This document shows, piece by piece, positions 7,451 through 15,390 of a DNA stretch of 19,922 bases. This stretch comes from Chloroflexota bacterium. Its GTDB lineage: Bacteria > Chloroflexota > Anaerolineae > B4-G1. Positions within the stretch are counted from its first letter, which is position 1, and each line of letters opens with the position of its first letter. The notes beneath the pieces are model-generated. The model was given only the letters and a program-made list of their open reading frames with translations, did not search any database and had not been told where the DNA came from. The position numbers and the translations under genes are program-made. The DNA lies in NCBI GenBank assembly GCA_024232355.1, contig JAAEPW010000643.1, positions 1 to 19,922 of the forward strand. The letters run 5' to 3'.

Positions 7451-7756
7451 ATGGCCATTCAAAGAGTAATGCGAAAGGCATTTCGCGAGCGTGCATTCCG
7501 GATGGCACGTCACGATCTGGCAATGTTCTTGCAAGACCATGAGGAAGAGCTTTTACAGGTCTTTCGCGAGGAAATACAACGGGTGGATGACGAAATACCC
7601 GAGGAGAACCTTTTCATCGACATCAAAATGGTTCCCCTGGGCGAAACGATCATCAAAGCTGTGCTGCGGGCAATGAATCGTTTTCTCACCGGAGATGGCG
7701 CGGAAACTACCGTTATCCAAGTGACAGAAGAAGCCATTATTGATCCTGAACCCTAG
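7451..7756 (+). CDS. Small hypothetical soluble protein
   Basis: A 101-residue protein with no recognised family. The first half is helical and highly charged: a basic N-terminal stretch (RKAFRERAFRMARH, residues 8-21) is followed by an acidic one (QDHEEELLQVFREEIQRVDDEIPEEN). The second half has FIDIKMVPLGETIIKAVLRAMNRFL (55-79) and a polar acidic tail. There is no signal peptide or membrane segment. ATG 7451 has only weak upstream purines; ATG 7469 is an alternative. It follows the Met-rich peptide by 47 bases on the same strand, suggesting it belongs with the methyltransferase group, although the hairpin at 7418-7434 intervenes. The codon pattern looks coding and the competing frames are poorer. 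Confidence 0.6.
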   Translation: MAIQRVMRKAFRERAFRMARHDLAMFLQDHEEELLQVFREEIQRVDDEIPEENLFIDIKMVPLGETIIKAVLRAMNRFLTGDGAETTVIQVTEEAIIDPEP

Positions 7757-7798
7757 AGGATGAAAATGTAGGGTGGTTTCGCTAACTGCCTGGCTGCT

Positions 7799-10324
7799 AT
7801 GGGTCGGATAACGGGCGGAGGCCGCCTAGATCGGCCTATAGGCCTGTTTTCGGAGCAGTTCAACGATTTTATGGACATACAAAAGCACTATACAGAAGCC
7901 TCGATCAAAACAGCCGATAACCTCAGAACCATCGCCCACTCGCTGACGCTGCGCGAGTTGTCGCAATTGTCCTTGCCCGAGATTGATGCTGTGGTTGAGG
8001 CCGTGGCGCAAGTAATCCCGGCGGGCAACGTGCCTGGCGTGATCTTGAGTGGATTGGCACGCCTAACGGGGCGCAAGCCCCCCAAAGAAGTGATCAAACG
8101 GGATATTGATCTATTATTCAAGGGTATCGAACAGGTCTTGGACAAAGCCGCGTACCTAACGGTCTTTGCCGGACCGGCGGCCGTCATCTGGGGCTATCAG
8201 AATTTGCTCAAACTGGCAGGCAAAGAACCGGACGATGCCTTTCCCGAAGGCACCTGGCAGTTTTACGTGGACTATGCCTTGCGGGAGGATACTGCGCGCC
8301 ACGCCAACGAAACCTATGGCTTTGACACTGCCCTCAACCGGCACCAGATGCATTTGAGCGTGGTGGATCGTATCACAGCCTGGACGATGGCCGCCATTCA
8401 CTGCCTGCACCAGTACGACGAACTGCTGAAAAATGAATGGTGCGAGCGTACCTACACGTACCTGCTACGCGAGATAACGAGCGGCGCAAACCTGGACGAA
8501 TCCGATGCTGTCCGTTATACTCGGCTTTACGGCGATTGGACCAAGCGCCGCCCTTACAGCCGTGGCCCGGACGCGGCAGCCCAAGACACTTATCCCACGT
8601 ATCGCCGCATCCAATTTGATCGTTTTCTGGAAAAGGCGTTGCGCGGTCTAGCAGAGAACCACGCGAACCTATATCGCCGCTGGAATAAACGGGTGCGCGT
8701 TGCCGAAAAACAGGACTTGCCTGCCTACCAGCGGCAGATGTCGATCCTGGCCTACCTGGAACCCAGCGCATACGGCGAGACGCGCACACCGATCTCGTTG
8801 AAACGGGCACATATCGGCGTGATTCATCGAGGGCGCTATTATTTGATACCTACCTGCGCGCCCGGCACTGATCAACCGGCAGACGTGGCCGTTGTACGGG
8901 CGCAGGTCGTGGCCATTGTGAAAGCGAATGCCTCGTCTGACTTGCCGCAAGCCTGCCTGGTCGCATTGGCCCAGACCAAACGGACGGCGTTGCCCGGTCT
9001 GCGCGACGAGATGAGTGAGACCATCGTTAGGGAATGGGACGCTTTGCGGTTGGCTCCGATCTTGTTAAACAGCGACCCTCGTCCGCGCCACCTGCCTCTG
9101 TCCGAATTGCGTCAGGCCGAACGCGGCGTCGGTGATCACGCGCTGACTATATTCGACACTGGCGAAACCTATGTCTTTGACCAGTCCCATATCTTTTTCG
9201 ACGGGGCTTGGGGATCTGCCCTGGCCGAGATTTTGACCAACGAGGCCCTGGCTTGGGCTGTCTATTTGAACACCTTACCTCCCGCGCAACCCGCCGAGAC
9301 TCGGCCCCCGGCGTTGGGTTTTCAATTCCGGCAGCGCGAACTTGACCAGATTCGCCAAGCGCCGCGCGTGACGACCGAAGTCGGCGTCGAGACAGAGGTG
9401 CTCAACGTTAAACCGATCTTGTCGCTGCGCAAACGCTTCAAGCAGCGCAGCGATCTACTGCGGCTGACGGTCAACGATCTCCTGATCCTCTATCGCGCCA
9501 TTCACGCCGCCATCTACCGGCCCGCACCCGACCTGCTTGCCCGATTGCAAAATCTCGCCCGCGAGAGCGCGACCCGCTTGGCGGCACGGACAACCCTGGA
9601 AGAGATCGAACAGTCCGGACAGGTGAACCCGGCTATCTTGATCCCCGTAGATGCCAGCCAGCGCTCTCCGCGCGACCGGCTCTATCCGATGAGCTTTGAG
9701 GTTCCGCTGGCCGACCTGGACCTGCTCACCCTGCACGCCCGGACGGTTGCGGCGTTAGACGCTTATGAAAACGCCACAGGAGATCGTACCGCTGCCTACG
9801 AAACGTTCAACCAGCTTCAGCGCGAATACCTGGCTACGCTGGCCGGTTTTGGTGACGTGTTGAGCAAGGCTAAAGAGATCGCCTTGTTGGGCGAGAGCAC
9901 TGGCGTCGGCACCATCAAGCTGTTGGCCCACATGCCCACGCCCTTGCAGCGTCTGCTGGACCAGATCCCCGGCCATTTCGACGTGCTGAACGACATCATC
10001 AAGGGGCGTGAAGTGTTCTCCAACGTGGGGGCCGTCGTGCCGACCAGCACCCTCACCCGCTTTATCACTGCCAAAGATGACAACGAGAAAAAGACGCTGG
10101 CCTGGGGTGTAATCACCGACGCGACGGGCAACATGCGCGTCACGCTGCGCGACTTTCGGCCCCACGTCCGTTTGCTGGCGGCTGCCGGGCAGAAGGAAAC
10201 AGCCGCCCAGGTCGCCCAGGATTATGTCGATAGCTATGCCCACGGCGTGAACCGCTTTGTGGCCGATGTGCGGCGCATCGTACTGGCCAGTCGTGAAACC
10301 CGCAGTCAAACCGGAGAGAAATAG
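7799..10324 (+). CDS. Large protein of unknown function, translationally coupled to a Ser/Thr kinase
   Basis: An 841-residue protein for which no family is recognised. It appears soluble and mostly helical, with one modest hydrophobic stretch (about residues 117-132, AAYLTVFAGPAAVIWG) too weak to be called a membrane anchor with confidence. It is rich in charged residues, with helical blocks around 40-115 and 565-620 and Arg/Tyr-rich sequence around 235-300. The stop codon TAG (10322-10324) shares its last base with the GTG start of the double kinase, so the two are almost certainly co-translated. It may be a substrate, regulator or partner of the kinase (inference). The start is uncertain: ATG 7799 lacks a ribosome binding site, and ATG 7871 (MDIQKHY) may be the true start, which would place the palindrome at 7833-7844 in the leader. 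Confidence 0.8.
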   Translation: MGRITGGGRLDRPIGLFSEQFNDFMDIQKHYTEASIKTADNLRTIAHSLTLRELSQLSLPEIDAVVEAVAQVIPAGNVPGVILSGLARLTGRKPPKEVIKRDIDLLFKGIEQVLDKAAYLTVFAGPAAVIWGYQNLLKLAGKEPDDAFPEGTWQFYVDYALREDTARHANETYGFDTALNRHQMHLSVVDRITAWTMAAIHCLHQYDELLKNEWCERTYTYLLREITSGANLDESDAVRYTRLYGDWTKRRPYSRGPDAAAQDTYPTYRRIQFDRFLEKALRGLAENHANLYRRWNKRVRVAEKQDLPAYQRQMSILAYLEPSAYGETRTPISLKRAHIGVIHRGRYYLIPTCAPGTDQPADVAVVRAQVVAIVKANASSDLPQACLVALAQTKRTALPGLRDEMSETIVREWDALRLAPILLNSDPRPRHLPLSELRQAERGVGDHALTIFDTGETYVFDQSHIFFDGAWGSALAEILTNEALAWAVYLNTLPPAQPAETRPPALGFQFRQRELDQIRQAPRVTTEVGVETEVLNVKPILSLRKRFKQRSDLLRLTVNDLLILYRAIHAAIYRPAPDLLARLQNLARESATRLAARTTLEEIEQSGQVNPAILIPVDASQRSPRDRLYPMSFEVPLADLDLLTLHARTVAALDAYENATGDRTAAYETFNQLQREYLATLAGFGDVLSKAKEIALLGESTGVGTIKLLAHMPTPLQRLLDQIPGHFDVLNDIIKGREVFSNVGAVVPTSTLTRFITAKDDNEKKTLAWGVITDATGNMRVTLRDFRPHVRLLAAAGQKETAAQVAQDYVDSYAHGVNRFVADVRRIVLASRETRSQTGEK
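7833..7844 (+). repeat. Perfect 12-bp palindrome near the start of the 841-residue protein gene
   Basis: GGCCTATAGGCC is fully self-complementary. If translation starts at ATG 7871, it lies 26 bases upstream of the start and could be an operator; if ATG 7799 is used, it is coding and likely incidental. Confidence 0.3.
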
Positions 10325-13300
10325 TGATGGATGATCCCCTGATCGGTTCTCAGCTTGCCAATTTTCGTATCGAGCGCCTCATCGGGCGCGGCGGTATGGC
10401 CCAGGTCTATTACGGCTGGGACGTGAAACTGGAACGTCCGGTAGCGGTCAAAGTGATCGACGCCCGCTACCGAGACAACCCGACGTATGCGGAACGCTTT
10501 GTGCGCGAGGCGCGGGCCGTGGCGACGTGGCATCACGAGAACATTATCCAGATTTATTACGCCGACGACGAGGATGGCCTCTACTACTTTGTGATGGAGT
10601 GCATCGAGGGGCTGAACCTGGGCGAGCTGCTGTCTCAACACATCGCCGAGGGCGGGCTGATGCCCCACGCCGAGGTGCTGCGCATCGGGCGAACCATCGC
10701 CAGCGCGCTCGATTATGCCCACGAAAAAGGCGTCATCCACCGCGACGTCAAACCGGCGAACGCGATCATGGCCAGCGATGGTCGGGTTGTCTTGACTGAC
10801 TTTGGCTTGGCGATGGACGTGGAGCAAGGGTCTCTGGGGGAGGTCTTTGGCTCCTCGCACTATGTCGCGCCAGAACAGGCCCGCCATTCCGCCGACGCCG
10901 TTCCCCAGTCCGATTTATACTCGCTGGGCATCATCCTGTACGAGATGCTGACCGGCACGGTTCCTTTTGACGATCCCTCTCCCACTGCGGTGGCGCTCCA
11001 ACACGTTACTATGCCGCCGCCACCTCCACGGGAGGTCAATCCCGGGCTTGGCAAAGAGATCGAAGCCGTTTTGCTAACTGCGTTATCCAAATCTCCCGAT
11101 GAGCGTTATCAAACAGGTGCTGAATTGATCGATGCACTGCAAGAGGCTCTGCAAATCGAGCCAGCCGATATCTCTGCATTTGCACAGGTAGAGGTTGAGC
11201 CGGTCGAACTACCGCCGATGCCTGCTGGTGTGCAGCCTCCTTCCTCAAAAATCGGCGATAGCTTGATCGGGCAACAATTTGACGAATATCGCCTGGACGC
11301 CCTGCTGGGACAAGGCGGTATGGCGCGGGTCTATCGCGGGCTGGACGTGCGCCTCAAGCGCTGGGCGGCGATCAAGGTCATCGACGCGCCGTTCCGCGCT
11401 GACTCGGATTATGCTGCACGCTTTGAGCGCGAGGCCCAGGCCGTCGCCCAGTTGGAGCATCCTCACATCGTCCGGCTGTATCGCTACGGTGAGGCGAACG
11501 ATCTGCTCTATATGGCGATGCAGTATGTCGAGGGGATAGACCTGGGTGCTCTGTTGGCCGTTTACCGGGCAGACGAGGAACGTATCGAGCCGGAAGATGC
11601 CGCCCGCATCGTGCGAGAGGTATGTTTGGCTCTGGATTATGCTCATAGCAAGGGCGTCATCCATCGTGATATCAAACCTTCCAACATTATGCTGGACGCA
11701 CAAGGGCGCGCGATCCTGGCGGACTTTGGCCTAGCCCTGCTGACCGAGGTCGGGACGCAAGGCGAGATTCTCGGTTCTCCCCGCTACGTTGCGCCCGAGC
11801 AAGTCATCTCGTCGGCCAACGTCGTGCCGCAGAGCGATCTATACGCCGTGGGTATTATTCTGTACCAGATGTTCACCGGTCAATCTCCTTTTGACGCCGC
11901 TGACCCTCTGGACGTCGCCATGTTGCACCTGACCGAGCCGCCCCGTCCGCCGCGAGAACTGTGTCCCGACGTCAGCCCGGAACTCGAAGCGGTGATTCTC
12001 AAAACATTGGCCAAAGAACCTGCAGACCGGTACCAGAGCGGCGCCGAGCTGGCTGACGCACTGGACCAGGCGCTGCAAATCCAACCGTCCGAACCTCCCG
12101 TACCCGCACCGACCACGGATGCGGTAAATCTCTCAATTTCCGATCGCGTCGCCTTGAGCCTCAAAGCGCATCCGCTCCCGCCAATTCCGGCTGCGGTCGC
12201 AACACCTGCTTTGAAAAGGACCAAATCAGAACCGGCCAAGCCTGAACGAGTAAAATCGAAACCGGAACCTGTTCCCGCCCAAGTGACGGTCAAGGCGCTT
12301 CCTGCCTCAGCTAGCGCATCATTGCGCGAACGCTTGCCCATCTTTATCAGTGGCGCGGGGATCGGGATCACGATTGTGGCCTGTGTGCTGGTTATTCTTC
12401 TGACCGTCGTCGTTGTCTGGCTGATCAGCAGAAATCAAGACGACCTGGGATTGGATCAATCTCTATCGCTTGCAACGCCATCCGCGACAGAGACCACAGT
12501 CCCAGTCATCCTAACCTCGACACCAACTATTCCCCCTGTCGTGCATGCCGTTGATCCTTCAGAAGGCACTCTTGCTCCCACTGTACCTGCTTTCACCATC
12601 GAGCCTACTTTTACCATTGCGCCCACGCCTACTGCACCACCACCAACTCTAACTCCTACCACAGCAAGTCCGACAGAGTACGACCTGCTTGTCGTGAAAC
12701 AGGGCGACGATGGCATATTCTTGTTCAACCGGGGAGCGGAACCTTTTCCTTTGGTCTGGCTTCAATTGGGGGATGGCGACAAAGTAATCTATGGCCTAGA
12801 ATGGGGCATCGAAGCGCTCCCCAATGGCGCTTGCGTCGTCGCGTGGAAAGACGACAAAGATATCCAGATACCAGACGGCCTGACGTGCGAGGTGGTCGGT
12901 GAACAACTGACCCGTGATGGACCAAAAAGGTTTTGGAAAGAAGCCTTTGACATCTACTATGCCGGAGAGACAATTGATACTTGTGCCAAAGACTCGCCAG
13001 GAGGTACCTTTACCATTCCTATTCAGACGAGCGAACGACTGCTGCTCATCGCCCGGCGGAACGAGGATGGCCTGTTCGTGGTCAACTATATGGCAAGCGA
13101 TTTTGAGCTGCAGCCGCTGCGCTTGGGCGAGGGCGAAAATAAAATGGCGAGTGGCGACGAGTGGGGCATAGCCACGCTCGAACGGGGGAGCTGTGTCACT
13201 GTTTGGAAAGATGATCACGAACCCCGAGCACCTGATGGGCTGACGTGCAATCGGGTTGGCGAACTTTTATCCCGTCGTGGAGATAAGCAGTTCTGGAAAT

Positions 13301-13395
13301 CGGCGTACAACGTTTATTACAATGACGAACTGGTTGGCACCTGTGAAAATGAACAAGAACGGTGCATCATCAATTTGTCAAACAATGATCCCTAA
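10324..13395 (+). CDS. Transmembrane receptor Ser/Thr protein kinase with two tandem kinase domains and two extracytoplasmic repeats
   Basis: A 1023-residue Hanks-type kinase with two complete catalytic domains. Kinase 1 (about 13-275) has G-loop GRGGMAQV (21-28), K43, HRDVKPAN (D141), DFG (159-161) and APEQ (182-185). Kinase 2 (about 320-583) has GQGGMARV (329-336), K351, HRDIKPSN (D449), DFG (467-469) and APEQ (490-493). All key residues are present in both, so both should be active. A Pro/Lys-rich linker leads to one membrane helix (about 673-701) and a Thr/Pro-rich stalk (715-783). Two homologous exported repeats follow (785-887 and 903-1007), sharing WGI, CV-x-x-WKDD, PDGLTC and VGE-x-L-x-R...FWK-x-A, with three matching Cys each (837/855/887 and 957/975/1007). 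These probably sense an external signal. GTG 10324 overlaps the previous stop; ATG 10327, eight bases after GGAGAG, is equally possible. Confidence 0.92.
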   Translation: MMDDPLIGSQLANFRIERLIGRGGMAQVYYGWDVKLERPVAVKVIDARYRDNPTYAERFVREARAVATWHHENIIQIYYADDEDGLYYFVMECIEGLNLGELLSQHIAEGGLMPHAEVLRIGRTIASALDYAHEKGVIHRDVKPANAIMASDGRVVLTDFGLAMDVEQGSLGEVFGSSHYVAPEQARHSADAVPQSDLYSLGIILYEMLTGTVPFDDPSPTAVALQHVTMPPPPPREVNPGLGKEIEAVLLTALSKSPDERYQTGAELIDALQEALQIEPADISAFAQVEVEPVELPPMPAGVQPPSSKIGDSLIGQQFDEYRLDALLGQGGMARVYRGLDVRLKRWAAIKVIDAPFRADSDYAARFEREAQAVAQLEHPHIVRLYRYGEANDLLYMAMQYVEGIDLGALLAVYRADEERIEPEDAARIVREVCLALDYAHSKGVIHRDIKPSNIMLDAQGRAILADFGLALLTEVGTQGEILGSPRYVAPEQVISSANVVPQSDLYAVGIILYQMFTGQSPFDAADPLDVAMLHLTEPPRPPRELCPDVSPELEAVILKTLAKEPADRYQSGAELADALDQALQIQPSEPPVPAPTTDAVNLSISDRVALSLKAHPLPPIPAAVATPALKRTKSEPAKPERVKSKPEPVPAQVTVKALPASASASLRERLPIFISGAGIGITIVACVLVILLTVVVVWLISRNQDDLGLDQSLSLATPSATETTVPVILTSTPTIPPVVHAVDPSEGTLAPTVPAFTIEPTFTIAPTPTAPPPTLTPTTASPTEYDLLVVKQGDDGIFLFNRGAEPFPLVWLQLGDGDKVIYGLEWGIEALPNGACVVAWKDDKDIQIPDGLTCEVVGEQLTRDGPKRFWKEAFDIYYAGETIDTCAKDSPGGTFTIPIQTSERLLLIARRNEDGLFVVNYMASDFELQPLRLGEGENKMASGDEWGIATLERGSCVTVWKDDHEPRAPDGLTCNRVGELLSRRGDKQFWKSAYNVYYNDELVGTCENEQERCIINLSNNDP

Positions 13396-13404
13396 ATGAT
13401 CATT
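13384..13404 (+). terminator. Weak hairpin overlapping the kinase stop codon
   Basis: AATGATC (13384-13390) pairs with GATCATT (13398-13404) across a 7-base loop containing the TAA stop. The stem is AT-rich, with no following T-tract, so terminator activity is uncertain. Confidence 0.25.
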
Positions 13405-13432
13405 CAAGAGTAACTTGGTCGTAATACACATA

Positions 13433-13481
13433 TTTCCCGAGGAAAATTACGCAAATAATACCACGTTGTTTCTGAACAACG
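13433..13481 (+). promoter_or_regulatory. Putative control region of the TauE/SafE gene with two inverted repeats
   Basis: The AT-rich 97-base gap after the kinase gene contains TTTCC-CGA-GGAAA (13433-13445), a possible operator half-site pair. A perfect 7-bp stem, CGTTGTT-TCTG-AACAACG (13464-13481), ends 11 bases before the ATG at 13493. The latter would sit over the ribosome binding region, and no clear Shine-Dalgarno sequence is seen, so it could modulate initiation or terminate upstream transcription. Assignment is by eye. Confidence 0.35.
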
Positions 13482-13492
13482 CCTAAACATCG

Positions 13493-14221
13493 ATGATTAT
13501 GAATTCAATACAACAACTCTTGCCAGTCATAGTGATACTTTTCGTTTCTACCTTTACCCGGTCCACTATCGGTTTTGGTGATGCTCTAATCGCCATGCCG
13601 CTGCTTGTGATGACTATCAGCGTCCAGACAGCCACGCCCTTGGTCGCCTTGATGGGCTTTACTATTGCTATCACGATCCTATCTCGGAATTGGCGCGAGG
13701 TGGACATCAAAGCCGCGTGGCGTTTGATCGTGTCGGCGCTGGTGGGCATACCGATCGGCATTTTGATGCTCAGAGATGCGCCGGAACAGATCGTAAGAAC
13801 CATTATGGGCGTGGTGCTCGTCTTGTTCGGGCTGTACAGCCTGATCACGCCGCGTTTTCCGACGCTTCAAAGGCAAGGATTCGCCTACATCTTTGGCTTT
13901 GTGTCTGGCGTGCTGGGCGGTGCCTACAATATGAATGGTCCACCCATCGTCATCTATAGCGCCTTGCGGCGTTGGCCGCCGGAACGTTTTCGCGCCACGA
14001 TGCAGGGTTATTTTTTCCCGTCAGGGATATTTTTCCTGATCGGTCACGCCCTGGCAGGCTCGTTGACGCGAGAGGTGCTCACATTCTACGGGTACTCGCT
14101 GCCCTTTATCCTGCTGGCGATTTTTGTGGGAGGCAAACTCAACAAGGCAATACCCAGCGGCCGCTTTGAGCGATTCGTTCACGTGTTCTTGATCTTGATC
14201 GGCGTGTATCTTTTCTTCTAA
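13493..14221 (+). CDS. TauE/SafE (DUF81) family membrane transporter, putative sulfite/organosulfonate exporter
   Basis: A 242-residue integral membrane protein with about seven hydrophobic segments spread over the length, arranged as two related halves. The N-terminal TIGFGDALIAMPLL (about residues 24-37) and the mid-protein GFVSGVLGGAYNMNGPPIVIY (about 139-159) are the paired signature loops of the TauE/SafE (formerly DUF81) family. Members export sulfite, sulfoacetate or related anions, and many are uncharacterised. ATG 13493 (or ATG 13499, MNSIQQ) is the start; no strong ribosome binding site is visible. The cysteine desulfurase gene begins 20 bases after its stop, giving a sulfur-related context and suggesting export of sulfite or another sulfur anion. 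Substrate specificity cannot be read from the sequence. Confidence 0.88.
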   Translation: MIMNSIQQLLPVIVILFVSTFTRSTIGFGDALIAMPLLVMTISVQTATPLVALMGFTIAITILSRNWREVDIKAAWRLIVSALVGIPIGILMLRDAPEQIVRTIMGVVLVLFGLYSLITPRFPTLQRQGFAYIFGFVSGVLGGAYNMNGPPIVIYSALRRWPPERFRATMQGYFFPSGIFFLIGHALAGSLTREVLTFYGYSLPFILLAIFVGGKLNKAIPSGRFERFVHVFLILIGVYLFF

Positions 14222-14241
14222 ATCCCTTGGGAGGTCAAAAA

Positions 14242-15390
14242 ATGAACCCCATCTATCTTGACTATAACGCTACGACGCCTACCGCTCGCGAAGTGGCCGA
14301 TGCGATGATGCCATACCTATACGAGCACTTTGGCAACCCTTCCAGCAGCCATCCCTACGGAGTTTTGACCAAGCGGGCGGTTGAGACTGCCCGCGCTCAG
14401 GTGGCGGCATTGCTAAACTGCCAACCCTCTGAAGTGATCTTTACCAGCAGCGGCACCGAAAGCAACAACTATGCCATCAAGGGAGTCGCTCTAGCGCACC
14501 GGGAGCGGGGGAACCACATTATCACCTCGGCGGTGGAGCATCCGGCCGTCATCGAGGTGTGCAAGTGGCTGGAGACCCAGGGATTCCGCATCACCGTTCT
14601 GCCAGTGGATGAGTTTGGCCTGGTGAACCCCGCCGACCTGGAGCGAGCCATCACGCCCGACACATTGTTGGTGACAGTGATGCACGCCAACAACGAGGTC
14701 GGCACGCTTCAACCCATCGCCGAACTGACCGAGATCGCGCACCGTCACGGCGCACTGATGCATACCGACGCCGCCCAATCGGTGGGCAAAGTTCCGGTAG
14801 AGGTGGATGCGCTGAGTGTCGATCTGCTTTCCATCGCTGGGCACAAGCTGTACGCGCCCAAGGGCATCGGCGCGCTCTATGTTAGCAACGGCGTCCAGTT
14901 GGCCCAGTTGATGCACGGCGCGGGCCACGAAGGTGGGCGCAGACCCGGCACCGAGAATGTGCTCGAAATCGTCGGGCTGGGCCATGCGTGCCACATGGCC
15001 AAACGAGACTTGGAAAAGAACACGGCCCACTTTCGGGCGATGCGCGACCGGCTCCACGACGGATTGCTGCGCGAGTTGGGCCAAGATTCGGTCCGGTTGA
15101 ACGGTCACCCGGAAAAGCGATTGCCCAACACCCTCAGCCTTGCTTTTCACTCGGTCGCGGCTCACACACTGCTGCCAGAGATCGGCGAGCAAGTGGCGGC
15201 CTCGGCTGGATCAGCCTGCCACGCCGACGTGGTCAGTGTTTCGGCGGTGTTGGAGGCGATGCAAGTCCCAGTGGATTGGGCGATGGGCACCGTCCGCTTT
15301 TCGACGGGCCGGACCACGACTGCGGAGGAAATAGATCGGGCGGTCGAGATTGTAGCTGGGGCAGTTCGCCAGCAGGGGCAAAACCAATGA
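14242..15390 (+). CDS. Cysteine desulfurase, NifS/IscS family
   Basis: A 382-residue PLP enzyme that converts cysteine to alanine, leaving a persulfide on its active-site Cys for Fe-S cluster or other thiolation pathways in the cytosol. Motifs include YLDYNATTPT at the N-terminus, SSGTESNN (PLP phosphate region), HTDAAQSVGK and SIAGHKLYAPKG, with PLP-binding K202 after H201. The catalytic C326 sits in ASAGSACHADV near the C-terminus. The length is normal for the family. ATG 14242 is chosen because TTGGGAGG (14228-14235) precedes it at good spacing; GTG or TTG codons further upstream are not needed. The stop overlaps the next start (ATGA), implying translational coupling to the metallo-hydrolase. 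NifS-like enzymes can also release selenium from selenocysteine, which may matter given the suspected selenoprotein upstream (inference). Confidence 0.93.
   Translation: MNPIYLDYNATTPTAREVADAMMPYLYEHFGNPSSSHPYGVLTKRAVETARAQVAALLNCQPSEVIFTSSGTESNNYAIKGVALAHRERGNHIITSAVEHPAVIEVCKWLETQGFRITVLPVDEFGLVNPADLERAITPDTLLVTVMHANNEVGTLQPIAELTEIAHRHGALMHTDAAQSVGKVPVEVDALSVDLLSIAGHKLYAPKGIGALYVSNGVQLAQLMHGAGHEGGRRPGTENVLEIVGLGHACHMAKRDLEKNTAHFRAMRDRLHDGLLRELGQDSVRLNGHPEKRLPNTLSLAFHSVAAHTLLPEIGEQVAASAGSACHADVVSVSAVLEAMQVPVDWAMGTVRFSTGRTTTAEEIDRAVEIVAGAVRQQGQNQ

Noticed and set aside
14988..15386. N-terminal extension of the metallo-hydrolase back to 14988
   Set aside because: The extra residues are the Arg/Gly-rich off-frame reading of the cysteine desulfurase; the ATG in the ATGA overlap gives a normal MBL N-terminus.
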